A DNA stretch of 64,000 bases from Phytopythium helicoides (GCA_024867545.1 JANFNE010000004.1:1550001-1614000); one strand, 5' to 3'. Counted from the stretch's first letter, positions 28,716 to 38,316 are shown. A program made the numbers and translations. Notes: generated by a model from the letters alone, not told the origin.

Positions 28716-28787
28716 TGCCCCCAGGCAGGATTGAACTACCGACCTTCCGCTTACTAAGCGGGTGCTCTACCACTGAGCTATAGGGGC
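28716..28787 (-). tRNA. tRNA-Thr(AGU), array unit 43
   Basis: 683 bp from unit 42; (GA)20; shares the extra AAAC and W' spacer with unit 38, five units away. Confidence 0.95.
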
Positions 28788-29207
28788 GACCACAAACCAT
28801 CATACACACACAAACAAACACAAACACCACCAAACTATAAACTACAAACAAACAAACAAACAACAGAAAACGACACAAACAAAAATACACACACAACACA
28901 ACACACCACAACACACCACAACACCACACTACCAACACGCTACTCATTTTCACAACAACAACAAATACAACATCACACACACCACACCTGTACTCGCGTC
29001 GTCAAGTCGTCGTAAAAACAACTCCCCATCTACCAATCTCACACACACCACGAGGTTCACGCACTACTGTTCCGAAACGAAACACGAAAACCAAGTGCTA
29101 AGAAGGGATCATGAATCGAATGTGAGAATGTGAGAATGTGAAAAAAGAAAGTACACATGACACGACCTCCTATTCAACGGCACTCGCTGCGCCAAACGAA
29201 TCAATAC

Positions 29208-29256
<49 letters not shown>

Positions 29257-29405
29257 CATCGGAATAAAGTGAATAGGAGTGAACGGGTCGAGTCGAGTCG
29301 GTAAAGAAAGTGGGAATGACGAATGGGTGATGGTAATGGGATAGAAGTGAGCAGAAGTAGGCAGTGGTGTGTTGAATGTGGGTCGCAAAAGGAAAGAAAG
29401 GAGTA

Positions 29406-29477
29406 TGCCCCCAGGCAGGATTGAACTACCGACCTTCCGCTTACTAAGCGGGTGCTCTACCACTGAGCTATAGGGGC
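29406..29477 (-). tRNA. tRNA-Thr(AGU), array unit 44
   Basis: 690 bp from unit 43; (GA)21, A-class; AAGC substitution as in units 34-35. Confidence 0.95.
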
Positions 29478-29892
29478 GACCACAAACCATCATACACACA
29501 CAAACAAACACAAACACCACCAAACTATAAACTACAAACAAGCAAACAACAGAAAACGACACAAACAAAAATACACACACAACACAACACACACAACACA
29601 CCACAACACCACACTACCAACACGCTACTCATTTTCACAACAACAACAAATACAACATCACACACACCACACCTATACTCGCGTCGTCAAGTCGTCGTAA
29701 AAACAACTCCCCATCTACCAATCTCACACACACCACGAGGTTCACGCACTACTGTTCCGAAACGAAACACGAAAACCAAGTGCTAAGAAGGGATCATGAA
29801 TCGAATGTGAGAATGTGAGAATGTGAAAAAAGAAAGTACACATGACACGACCTCCTATTCAACGGCACTCGCTGCGCCAAACGAATCAATAC

Positions 29893-29937
<45 letters not shown>

Positions 29938-30086
29938 CATCGGAATAAAGTGAATAGGAGTGAACGGGTCGAGTCGAGTCGGTAAAGAAAGTGGGAATGG
30001 CGAATGGGTGATGGTAATGGGATAGAAGTGAGCAGAAGTAGGCAGTGGTGTGTTGAATGTGGGTCGCAAAAGGAAAGAAAGGAGTA

Positions 30087-30158
30087 TGCCCCCAGGCAGG
30101 ATTGAACTACCGACCTTCCGCTTACTAAGCGGGTGCTCTACCACTGAGCTATAGGGGC
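30087..30158 (-). tRNA. tRNA-Thr(AGU), array unit 45
   Basis: 681 bp from unit 44; (GA)19; carries only the GTGAGC half of the A-class pair, a sign of exchange inside a unit. Confidence 0.95.
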
Positions 30159-30745
30159 GACCACAAACCATCATACACACACAAACAAACACAAACACCA
30201 CCAAACTATAAACTACAAACAAACAAACAACAGAAAACGACACAAACAAAAATACACACACAACACAACACACACAACACACCACAACACCACACTACCA
30301 ACACGCTACTCATTTTCACAACAACAACAAATACAACATCACACACACCACACCTATACTCGCGTCGTCAAGTCGTCGTAAAAACAACTCCCCATCTACC
30401 AATCTCACACACACCACGAGGTTCACGCACTACTGTTCCGAAACGAAACACGAAAACCAAGTGCTAAGAAGGGATCATGAATCGAATGTGAGAATGTGAG
30501 AATGTGAAAAAAGAAAGTACACATGACACGACCTCCTATTCAACGGCACTCGCTGCGCCAAACGAATCAATACCCGAGAGAGAGAGAGAGAAATATCATC
30601 GGAATAAAGTGAATAGGAGTGAACGGGTCGAGTCGAGTCGGTAAAGAAAGTGGGAATGACGAATGGGTGATGGTAATGGGATAGAAGTGAGCAGAAGTAG
30701 GCAGTGGTGTGTTGAATGTGGGTCGCAAAAGGAAAGAAAGGAGTA

Positions 30746-30817
30746 TGCCCCCAGGCAGGATTGAACTACCGACCTTCCGCTTACTAAGCGGGTGCTCTAC
30801 CACTGAGCTATAGGGGC
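30746..30817 (-). tRNA. tRNA-Thr(AGU), array unit 46
   Basis: 659 bp from unit 45; (GA)8, A-class, spacer W, CCTATACTC. First half of a duplicated two-unit block. Confidence 0.95.
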
Positions 30818-31242
30818 GACCACAAACCATCATACACACACAAACAAACACAAACACCACCAAACTATAAACTACAAACAAACAAACAACAGAAAACGAC
30901 ACAAACAAAAATACACACACAACACAACACACACAACACACCACAACACACCACAACACCACACTACCAACACGCTACTCATTTTCACAACAACAACAAA
31001 TACAACATCACACACACCACACCTATACTCGCGTCGTCAAGTCGTCGTAAAAACAACTCCCCATCTACCAATCTCACACACACCACGAGGTTCACGCACT
31101 ACTGTTCCGAAACGAAACACGAAAACCAAGTGCTAAGAAGGGATCATGAATCGAATGTGAGAATGTGAGAATGTGAAAAAAGAAAGTACACATGACACGA
31201 CCTCCTATTCAACGGCACTCGCTGCGCCAAACGAATCAATAC

Positions 31243-31285
<43 letters not shown>

Positions 31286-31434
31286 CATCGGAATAAAGTG
31301 AATAGGAGTGAACGGGTCGAGTCGAGTCGGTAAAGAAAGTGGGAATGGCGAATGGGTGATGGTAATGGGATAGAAGCGAGCAGAAGTAGGCAGTGGTGTG
31401 TTGAATGTGGGTCGCAAAAGGAAAGAAAGGAGTA

Positions 31435-31506
31435 TGCCCCCAGGCAGGATTGAACTACCGACCTTCCGCTTACTAAGCGGGTGCTCTACCACTGAGCTAT
31501 AGGGGC
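31435..31506 (-). tRNA. tRNA-Thr(AGU), array unit 47
   Basis: 689 bp from unit 46; (GA)18, spacer Z, and TACTCTCGTC in place of TACTCGCGTC. Confidence 0.95.
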
Positions 31507-31921
31507 GACCACAAACCATCATACACACACAAACAAACACAAACACCACCAAACTATAAACTACAAACAAACAAACAACAGAAAACGACACAAACAAAAA
31601 TACACACACAACACAACACACACAACACAACACAACACCACACTACCAACACGCTACTCATTTTCACAACAACAACAAATACAACATCACACACACCACA
31701 CCTGTACTCTCGTCGTCAAGTCGTCGTAAAAACAACTCCCCATCTACCAATCTCACACACACCACGAGGTTCACGCACTACTGTTCCGAAACGAAACACG
31801 AAAACCAAGTGCTAAGAAGGGATCATGAATCGAATGTGAGAATGTGAGAATGTGAAAAAAGAAAGTACACATGACACGACCTCCTATTCAACGGCACTCG
31901 CTGCGCCAAACGAATCAATAC

Positions 31922-31964
<43 letters not shown>

Positions 31965-32113
31965 CATCGGAATAAAGTGAATAGGAGTGAACGGGTCGAG
32001 TCGAGTCGGTAAAGAAAGTGGGAATGGCGAATGGGTGATGGTAATGGGATAGAAGCGAGCAGAAGTAGGCAGTGGTGTGTTGAATGTGGGTCGCAAAAGG
32101 AAAGAAAGGAGTA

Positions 32114-32185
32114 TGCCCCCAGGCAGGATTGAACTACCGACCTTCCGCTTACTAAGCGGGTGCTCTACCACTGAGCTATAGGGGC
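32114..32185 (-). tRNA. tRNA-Thr(AGU), array unit 48
   Basis: 679 bp from unit 47; (GA)18, spacer W, CCTATACTC: matches unit 46 on its right side. Confidence 0.95.
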
Positions 32186-32610
32186 GACCACAAACCATCA
32201 TACACACACAAACAAACACAAACACCACCAAACTATAAACTACAAACAAACAAACAACAGAAAACGACACAAACAAAAATACACACACAACACAACACAC
32301 ACAACACACCACAACACACCACAACACCACACTACCAACACGCTACTCATTTTCACAACAACAACAAATACAACATCACACACACCACACCTATACTCGC
32401 GTCGTCAAGTCGTCGTAAAAACAACTCCCCATCTACCAATCTCACACACACCACGAGGTTCACGCACTACTGTTCCGAAACGAAACACGAAAACCAAGTG
32501 CTAAGAAGGGATCATGAATCGAATGTGAGAATGTGAGAATGTGAAAAAAGAAAGTACACATGACACGACCTCCTATTCAACGGCACTCGCTGCGCCAAAC
32601 GAATCAATAC

Positions 32611-32657
<47 letters not shown>

Positions 32658-32806
32658 CATCGGAATAAAGTGAATAGGAGTGAACGGGTCGAGTCGAGTC
32701 GGTAAAGAAAGTGGGAATGGCGAATGGGTGATGGTAATGGGATAGAAGCGAGCAGAAGTAGGCAGTGGTGTGTTGAATGTGGGTCGCAAAAGGAAAGAAA
32801 GGAGTA

Positions 32807-32878
32807 TGCCCCCAGGCAGGATTGAACTACCGACCTTCCGCTTACTAAGCGGGTGCTCTACCACTGAGCTATAGGGGC
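32807..32878 (-). tRNA. tRNA-Thr(AGU), array unit 49
   Basis: 693 bp from unit 48; (GA)20, spacer Z with TACTCTCGTC: matches unit 47. Confidence 0.95.
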
Positions 32879-33293
32879 GACCACAAACCATCATACACAC
32901 ACAAACAAACACAAACACCACCAAACTATAAACTACAAACAAACAAACAACAGAAAACGACACAAACAAAAATACACACACAACACAACACACACAACAC
33001 AACACAACACCACACTACCAACACGCTACTCATTTTCACAACAACAACAAATACAACATCACACACACCACACCTGTACTCTCGTCGTCAAGTCGTCGTA
33101 AAAACAACTCCCCATCTACCAATCTCACACACACCACGAGGTTCACGCACTACTGTTCCGAAACGAAACACGAAAACCAAGTGCTAAGAAGGGATCATGA
33201 ATCGAATGTGAGAATGTGAGAATGTGAAAAAAGAAAGTACACATGACACGACCTCCTATTCAACGGCACTCGCTGCGCCAAACGAATCAATAC

Positions 33294-33295
<2 letters not shown>

Positions 33296-33365
<70 letters not shown>
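33296..33365. repeat. (GA)35 microsatellite of the edge unit
   Basis: Perfect 70-bp GA tract, the longest in the array. A 64-codon plus-strand ORF here is only an Arg-Glu translation of the repeat. Confidence 0.97.
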
Positions 33366-33370
<5 letters not shown>

Positions 33371-33519
33371 CATCGGAATAAAGTGAATAGGAGTGAACGG
33401 GTCGAGTCGAGTCGGTAAAGAAAGTGGGAATGGCGAATGGGTGATGGTAATGGGATAGATGTGAGCAGAAGTAGGCAGTGGTGTGTTGAATGTGGGTCGC
33501 AAAAGGAAAGAAAGGAGTA

Positions 33520-33591
33520 TGCCCCCAGGCAGGATTGAACTACCGACCTTCCGCTTACTAAGCGGGTGCTCTACCACTGAGCTATAGGGGC
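33520..33591 (-). tRNA. tRNA-Thr(AGU), array unit 50 (edge unit)
   Basis: 713 bp from unit 49. It has the longest GA tract, (GA)35, and a private AGATGTGAGC variant. The unit stops in the AC spacer near 33727, about 136 bp upstream of the tRNA 5' end, so its internal promoter and terminator are intact. Confidence 0.95.
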
Positions 33592-33727
33592 GACCACAAA
33601 CCATCATACACACACAAACAAACACAAACACCACCAAACTATAAACTACAAACAAACAAACAACAGAAAACGACACAAACAAAAATACACACACAACACA
33701 ACACACACAACACACCATAAACACCAC

Positions 33728-34440
33728 TGTACAATATCTATCTTTCCCAGCTGCAACAGTGATCTCAAACTAAGGCTCTTGATGATATGATAACTCGGAG
33801 ATGTTTGATTAGGTTTATATTACTTTTGCTATTGCCACAATCGATTCGTTCGGGTTGCTAGCCGATTATTCTCGTTGTACTACAACAGGTTTTTACAACC
33901 ATCCATCGTGCCTGGGGCCGCCACAACCATCAATTCCGATACTTAGCGCGTTTGGATATCGTTCTCACACTTTCAGACCTCAATTGATCGTCTACTGCCT
34001 TTGCCAGTGTCTCTTCGCCTTTCAAAACGCCCATATCCAACAAGGAAATCGACTTTTCACGTCCACGGCCCGTTCTTGTGCACAGCGTGTGGAAACGCCT
34101 ACAAGAGCTCTAATGGCAACTTCAACCTCATTAGTCATCTTCGTCACACTCATCCGACTTACGATGACTACGCAGGTATGGCAGCAAGAAACCAAAATGC
34201 TTTTCAGCTTCACCTGGCCGATGAGTGTGCTCACGACATTTATCGCTGGTGCGACTGGGTCATCATGGACTGTCTGTCGTTCAGGAGGGGCCGTAACATA
34301 TAGAATGAATACACATTCGAACACATCAGGTGCCACGGTCGGTCGCGCGGTTCCCGTTAAACCAGCCACCATTTCGTGGTGTACTTCAAAAGTAGCGCAA
34401 TAACGAATGTTTGATTTCTGTCCGTTTTGAATAATTTAAC
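33728..34440 (+). pseudogene. Decayed BED-zinc-finger (hAT-like) transposon fragment
   Basis: The open frame at ~34001-34303 has no ATG. It encodes a BED-type zinc finger: C-x2-C (CTAC), then GNAYKSSNGNFNLISH and a second His four residues on, followed ~40 residues later by a DIYRWCDWVIMD segment. BED finger followed by a YxWxDWVIM-like segment is, from family knowledge, the N-terminal layout of hAT-type transposases in oomycetes. The frame ends early at 34303; possible continuation (NEYTFEHI) appears in another frame at ~34310, so the copy is frameshifted and lacks the catalytic domain. It sits exactly where the tRNA array breaks off. Weak inverted similarity between ~33727-33750 and ~34440-34465 (both with TGTACA and an ATATCT/AGATAT core) may be remnant termini. 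The fragment is clear; the family assignment is moderate. Confidence 0.6.
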
Positions 34441-34492
34441 AAAGGAATATCTGTCTGTACAAAGGACCACATACTCACATATACACGCACTG

Positions 34493-34556
34493 ACCACACG
34501 ATCAATACACTACTCACTTTCACAACGATAACAACCCCCATCAACACATAGATTCA
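34493..34556. repeat. Diverged remnant of the tRNA-array spacer
   Basis: CCACAC...CTACTCACTTTCACAAC...AACAA...CACC aligns in order with the AC spacer of the array (CCACAC...CTACTCATTTTCACAAC...), roughly three quarters identical by eye over ~65 bp. It lies where the array would continue if the BED element had inserted into a unit. No tRNA follows, so the rest of the unit is lost. Confidence 0.6.
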
Positions 34557-34929
34557 CCGAGACCATGGAGACTCAGCATGTGTGGCACTTCCAATTGAGT
34601 TGGCTTATTTCGATGTAACTTAAAGTATAGAGTCCGTGGTGACCCTGAGTATTTTTTGTGGATCGCGCTCATGTGATCTCAGCCACCTTCGCGTGTAGTC
34701 CATACACATCAAATCCACTTGATGGAAAATGCGCTCGAATTCGAGATCAGAGACTTAGACCAAATGAAGCGTCGATATGCTTGTCCATCCGACAATCGGA
34801 TCTTCATTCCAACACTGCGTGCGATGGCTCGACTCCATCGTTCACGATTCTCGTGTCAAGTAGGGGTGGTGCCGATATCAATATAGAGGGTCTGCACGTA
34901 TGAACATGGAATGGTGCCAATACTCCGCC
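34557..34929. other. Intergenic, no gene recognised
   Basis: No convincing ORF or RNA gene. It holds the upstream region of the Bin3-type methyltransferase; no clear Inr/FPR element was seen, only a weak CCATCGTTCACGATTC at ~34837. Confidence 0.6.
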
Positions 34930-36169
34930 ATGAGCTCCTCGCCGACAAGCGCGGCGGCCGCGCGCGGCAAGCGGCCCAAGGGCGGGCGCAAGCTGCCGAA
35001 GGACAAGCGCGTGGGCAACTTCCGCAGGTGCGCACGCCTCGTGGCTGGCGGCAAAGCCGACGCACTGACGTTGCGCTCGCAGCTACTACGCGTACCGGCT
35101 GGGGCAGCGGTCGGTGGGCGAGCTGGAGCTGGACCCGCGGCTCTCGGCGCTCGACAAGGCGTGGTTCTCGGGCCGCAGGGGGCTCGACATCGGCTGCAAC
35201 TCGGGCGAGCTCACCATCGCCATCGGTACGAGCTGTGGCGCGGAGGTGGCGGTCGTGGACGGATGGCTGACGCGGTGGTGGGGACAGCCAAGAGGCTCGA
35301 GCCGGCGTCGCTGCTTGGCATCGATGTGGACCCGCAGCTGGTGTCGCGCGCGCGAACCAACCTGCGCGAGGCGCTACAGCAGGCGCAGGTCCAGAAGGCG
35401 TTCGCGGAGATCAAGGAAGAGCAGCAGGAGCTGGGAGGAAGCGATGCGGCCATGCTCGCGCAGGACAGGGGCACAGGCGACAAGCAGGAAGAGGGTGATG
35501 CTACAACATCCTCAGTTCCAGATGGAGAAGACTCGTTTGCGGATGAGATGCCATTGTCGTTTCGCCTGTGGAAGTCACCTGCAGTGGGGAAGAGCGCAGC
35601 CCCGAAATCGATCGGCAAGACTGCGGTTGGGTAAGTGTGGTGCTCACGACACCGGGATCCACCACCGAATTTGACAATTTGATGCTGCTGCAAATGATCC
35701 AGAGCTGCGTTCCCGTTCAATGTGGTGTTCAAGCGGGAGGACGTGGTCAAGGATTCCCATTCTGGTCGAGACTACGATTTTATCACTTGGTACAATCTTG
35801 GTTTGCTGCAGTTTCTCTCATGCTCAAGGTGACTGACTGACTCTGTATCTCGCCCACAGCTTCAGCGTGACAAAGTGGATTCACCTCTTCCACGGCGACG
35901 ATGGCATCAAGACGCTCTTCCAGCGAATCTACGAGATGCTTTCTCCCGGCGGCCGCTTTGTGTTTGAGCCGCAGCCGTGGAAATCGTACCACAAGCGAAA
36001 GTTCACGTCGGCGATCACGGCAGCTAACTACGACAAGATCCAGCTGCGTCCGAAGGACTTTCCGCAGTTTCTGACGGAGACTGTCGGGTTCCGCAGCTGC
36101 GAGTTCCTCCAGGTGTGCCAGACGTCCGCCAAGGGCTTCCGTCGACCCGTGTACGTCGCCCAAAAGTAG
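34930..36169 (+). CDS. Bin3/MEPCE-type snRNA 5'-gamma-phosphate methyltransferase
   Basis: SAM-dependent methyltransferase of the Bicoid-interacting-3 / MePCE family, which monomethylates the 5' gamma-phosphate of Pol III RNAs such as 7SK or U6. Five exons: 34930-35027, 35083-35225, 35288-35630, 35703-35789, 35860-36169; introns of 55, 62, 72 and 70 bp are all GT-AG, and the spliced product is 326 residues. Seen: basic N-terminus (RGKRPKGGRKLPKDKR), YYAYRLGQR, SAM motif I GLDIGCNSGELTIAI (~66-80), LLGIDVDPQLV, an acidic Gln/Glu-rich insert (~115-190), then the family signature FSVTKWIHLFHGDDG (~225-239) and EPQPWKSYHKRK (~260-271), PKDFPQFL and VGF. The Met at 34930 has a good context (CCGCCATGA); an in-frame ATG at 34900 would add ten residues. 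Convergent with Sm D3. The RNA target is inferred from the family. Confidence 0.9.
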
Positions 36170-36410
36170 CTTTAGGAAAGAAACAAGGTCACGCGCAAAC
36201 AGCGCTCACTATGAAGACTCCGTCGAGAAAGCCTGCAATATGAACACAGCAATAGAGACGCGGGCTGCCAAGTCCATGTGAACTGATACATTACGCGCCG
36301 GGTGGTTGTGTCCGCGGCTGCTAACGCGCTCGTGCGTAGCTGCACTCGATGCTTGGTCCGGTTCAAATCGCTGCGCCGATGCTGTCTGGTCTTGACGAGC
36401 TCCAATAGAC

Positions 36411-36987
36411 TCAAAATCCTCCCCGCCGCTCCTGAGCTGCAAAGATCGCAAGCGTCAGTCTCCGCCTCGACCTGCCGATCACGAACTGCTAGCTGCGCGG
36501 TTACCTTTCCGGATGATGGCCGCCGCCTGTCCTCTGGGTCCGCCGCCTCCGGGTCCGCCCTGGCCCAGCGTGGGCATCGCGCCCTTGTGCTTCTTCCACA
36601 GTTTGACGCGCTTGAACATGGGGGCGTGCTTGAGCGTGCAGTCACCAACACCAACAGCAGGGTCAAGGAGCACCATCGAGCGGAACGCAGACACGCATAC
36701 ACACGCAGCAACACGCAGAGCAGCAGCAGGTGGAGAGGATATATGTCTGGGAAGACGATGAAGAGGATCTGGCTGCCACGCAGGTAGATCTGCTCCACGC
36801 GCGTGACGTTGCCGTTGAGGTCGGTGCGCGCCGCGTCCTTGAGCACGCAGTTCATGTTGTCCTCGGCCTCGTCCAGCAGCCCGCGGTAGGTCTCGCCCGA
36901 GCGCATCTCGATCGACACGATCGTGCCCTCGCCGTCGTGCAGCAGGATCGTCGGGATCCCCACGCCGCGCTTGCCCGTCACCGCCAT
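36411..36987 (-). CDS. SNRPD3: Small nuclear ribonucleoprotein Sm D3
   Basis: Core Sm-ring protein of spliceosomal U snRNPs. Exons on the minus strand: 36987-36743, 36635-36505, 36436-36411, giving 133 residues (human Sm D3 has 126). Seen: VGIPTILLHDGEGTIVSIE (Sm1), GETYRGLLDEAEDNMNC, RVEQIYLRGSQILFIVFPD (Sm2), then across intron 1 MLKHAPMFKR and a Gly/Pro-rich tail ending RRGGF. Intron 1 (36742-36636) joins PD-M-LK in frame only if it is an AT-AC intron; see the separate entry. Intron 2 (36504-36437, 68 bp) is GT-AG and turns the downstream sequence into the short AQERRGGF end. Reading straight through instead would replace the conserved C-terminal half with unrelated sequence. There is no clear Inr; two copies of the CTCTTGTA-type promoter motif lie 48-84 bp upstream of the ATG in gene orientation. 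Confidence 0.92.
36636..36742 (-). other. U12-type AT-AC intron in Sm D3
   Basis: 107-bp intron. The 5' site is AT/ATATCCTCT (36742 downward), matching the minor-spliceosome donor ATATCCTT. A branch site TCCTTGAC (36669-36662) matches TCCTTRAC. The 3' end is GCAC/G (36637-36636). Splicing here gives an exact in-frame PDMLKHAPM, the conserved Sm D3 sequence. Branch A (36663) to intron end is 27 nt, longer than the usual 10-20. No GT-AG alternative keeps the conserved junction. Confidence 0.85.
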
Positions 36988-37034
36988 GGCCGCTCGAGTT
37001 ACTGGTTGTGGCAGTAATTATGGAGGGGCGGCGC

Positions 37035-37180
37035 GCTCTTGTATAGGGAGGTTATGATCTCTTGTAGGGAGTTGTCGCATCGGATTGGTGGAGCGAGATC
37101 CCGATGCGCCAATCAGATACGAGATCCCTCTACACGAGCCAGCATCCCTCTACACGGGACTAGAATCTCCCTCTACAAGC
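37035..37180. promoter_or_regulatory. Cluster of five TCCCTCTACAAG-like motifs plus CCAAT boxes
   Basis: Upstream of Sm D3: two copies in gene (minus) orientation at 37035-37050 (CTCCCTATACAAGAGC) and 37059-37071 (CTCCCTACAAGAG), and three in plus orientation at 37125-37138, 37145-37158 and 37168-37180 (TCCCTCTACA[C/A][G]). Between them are opposed CCAAT elements, GATTGG (37083-37088) and CCAAT (37110-37114). The same motif recurs before the carrier gene at 40717-40750. Promoter function is inferred from repetition and position. Confidence 0.55.
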
Positions 37181-37392
37181 ACTGCAGACAACCACTACAC
37201 CAAACAACATGGAGGCCGCTTAACTATCGCACTTGTATTCACGGCATTCGCCTCGTTATCCGCGCCGCCAGCAGCACAGCGGCGCCGACTGCCCGCTGGA
37301 ACCAGCAGGCCACAAGAGGAGAACGCGAGCCAGCCACCGGAAGAAACCAGCGCGAGCGTCGAGGCCGCGAGGGCCCCGGCCCGACGTGCAGT

Positions 37393-38316
37393 TTAACGGT
37401 ACGACTTCTGGAAGCGAGCGCGGGCGCTGCGGCCGCCGAACTTCTTCGACTCGCAGCGGCGGGGGTCGGCCACCAGGAGGGTACGGTCGTAGGCGAGGAG
37501 GATGTCCTTGATCTCCTTCTTGGAGGCCTCGTCAACGTCTGCAGGGTGGACATATCGCGGGTCAGGAATGAGGCGGGGAGGCGTTGATCGGAAGGCGACG
37601 CAAACGCACACTTCTGGTAGTAGGCGACGATCGACTTGGCGATGGCCTGGCGGATGGCGTAGATCTGCGCGGTGTGACCACCACCCTTGACGCGGATGCG
37701 GATGTCGACCTGTGATCGCCAACAGACGCACGGGAACAGAGGATTAGCAACCGAAAGCGAGCCGCGCCAGAGCGTCAGGGTGTCGGAGGGGTGATTGCAA
37801 GCCAGTTGCGACAGCATGGTGTTCACGCAACGGTGAACAGAGCATGCACACAGATTGGTTGGGTGGGCGGTGCTTGTTGCTAGTCACTCGTTCAGACCGT
37901 GTGGGTGTGGCGCGGGTGTGAAGGCGGCGGGGGAGGCGACAACTTGTCATCGCCTCCGCCCCGGAGCGAGTCGCGCGACCGGAGACCGACATCGCCGGCC
38001 TCGCAGCGCTCCTCGCCCCACGCTAGCTCCTCGCGCCGGGGATGGCACTGAACCATCAATGGTCTGCGCTGGTTGCGGACCCGGGAGACACCCGAGAGGC
38101 CGAGGGGAGAAGAGCACGTCACCGTACGTTGGCGAAGCGCTGCTGTCCGAGCAGGAGCACGGGCTCGTAGGTCTTGACGCGCAGGATCTCGGGCTCGACG
38201 AGCTCGATGGGCGTGCCGTTGACCTTGATGAGGCCGTGGCCGCGCTTGCAGTAGGCGACCGCCGTGGCGTTCTTCTTGCGGCCAAAGACCTGCACCGACT
38301 CGATCTTTCCCTCCAT
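37393..38316 (-). CDS. RPS16: 40S ribosomal protein S16 (uS9)
   Basis: Small-subunit protein of universal family uS9, whose C-terminal tail reaches the decoding site. Exons: 38316-38128, 37709-37610, 37538-37393; introns of 418 and 71 bp, both GT-AG; 144 residues (human 146). Seen: [39 protein letters not shown], then after intron 1 [20 protein letters not shown] (the uS9 signature) and [27 protein letters not shown] across intron 2, ending in [10 protein letters not shown] with the conserved terminal Tyr-Arg. The start at 38316 is the only ATG just downstream of a strong Inr (38347-38333). The first intron is much longer than others in the block. Confidence 0.95.

Larger units (their letters stand above)
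1..33727. repeat. Tandem array of 50 tRNA-Thr(AGU) units
   Basis: Fifty head-to-tail units fill this interval and the array is open at the left edge: the same unit phase occurs at 1 and 661. tRNA-to-tRNA spacing runs from 659 to 713 bp, mean about 678. On the plus strand each unit reads: a unique ~130 bp segment, a (GA)n tract, a ~190 bp purine-rich segment, the tRNA (minus strand), then ~270 bp of A/C-rich spacer. Variation is almost all in (GA)n (n = 8 to 35), in the AC spacer ~150 bp right of the tRNA (types called X, Y, Z, V, W, W' below), in A/G at CCT[A/G]TACTC, in CATCGG versus CATTGG after the GA tract, and in a paired change GGCGAATGGG/GCGAGC to GACGAATGGG/GTGAGC ('A-class'). Near-identity of spacers as well as genes points to recent unequal exchange or gene conversion. 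No protein gene is credible inside it. Confidence 0.97.

Noticed and set aside
33224..33418. Plus-strand ORF rich in Arg-Glu repeats
   Set aside because: It is the (GA)35 tract read in frame.
108..33727. About fifty ~125-170-codon minus-strand ORFs (MVCCVCCVVCVFLFVSF... GRPYSSVVEHPLSKRKVGSS...) as a protein family
   Set aside because: They translate through the tRNA gene (PYSSVVEHPLSKRKVGSS is tRNA sequence read as protein), the AC spacer and the GA tract. Ends shift with GA length, and there is no promoter or domain.
1..33727. CRISPR array or telomeric/rDNA repeat
   Set aside because: The unit is ~0.68 kb with a tRNA gene and no short repeat/unique spacer pattern; the AC-rich spacer is not a telomere repeat, and no rRNA sequence was seen.
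35211..35750. 179-codon minus ORF over the methyltransferase
   Set aside because: Antisense shadow of exon 3; the plus-strand product has clear family motifs.
36636..36742. GT-AG alternative for Sm D3 intron 1
   Set aside because: The GT sites downstream of PD would add unrelated residues, and the only nearby AG acceptor (CAAG/CAC) loses the conserved MLK.
36172..36987. Single 271-codon ORF in place of spliced Sm D3
   Set aside because: After VFPD it runs through the AT-AC intron into sequence unlike Sm D3; the spliced form restores the conserved C-terminal half.
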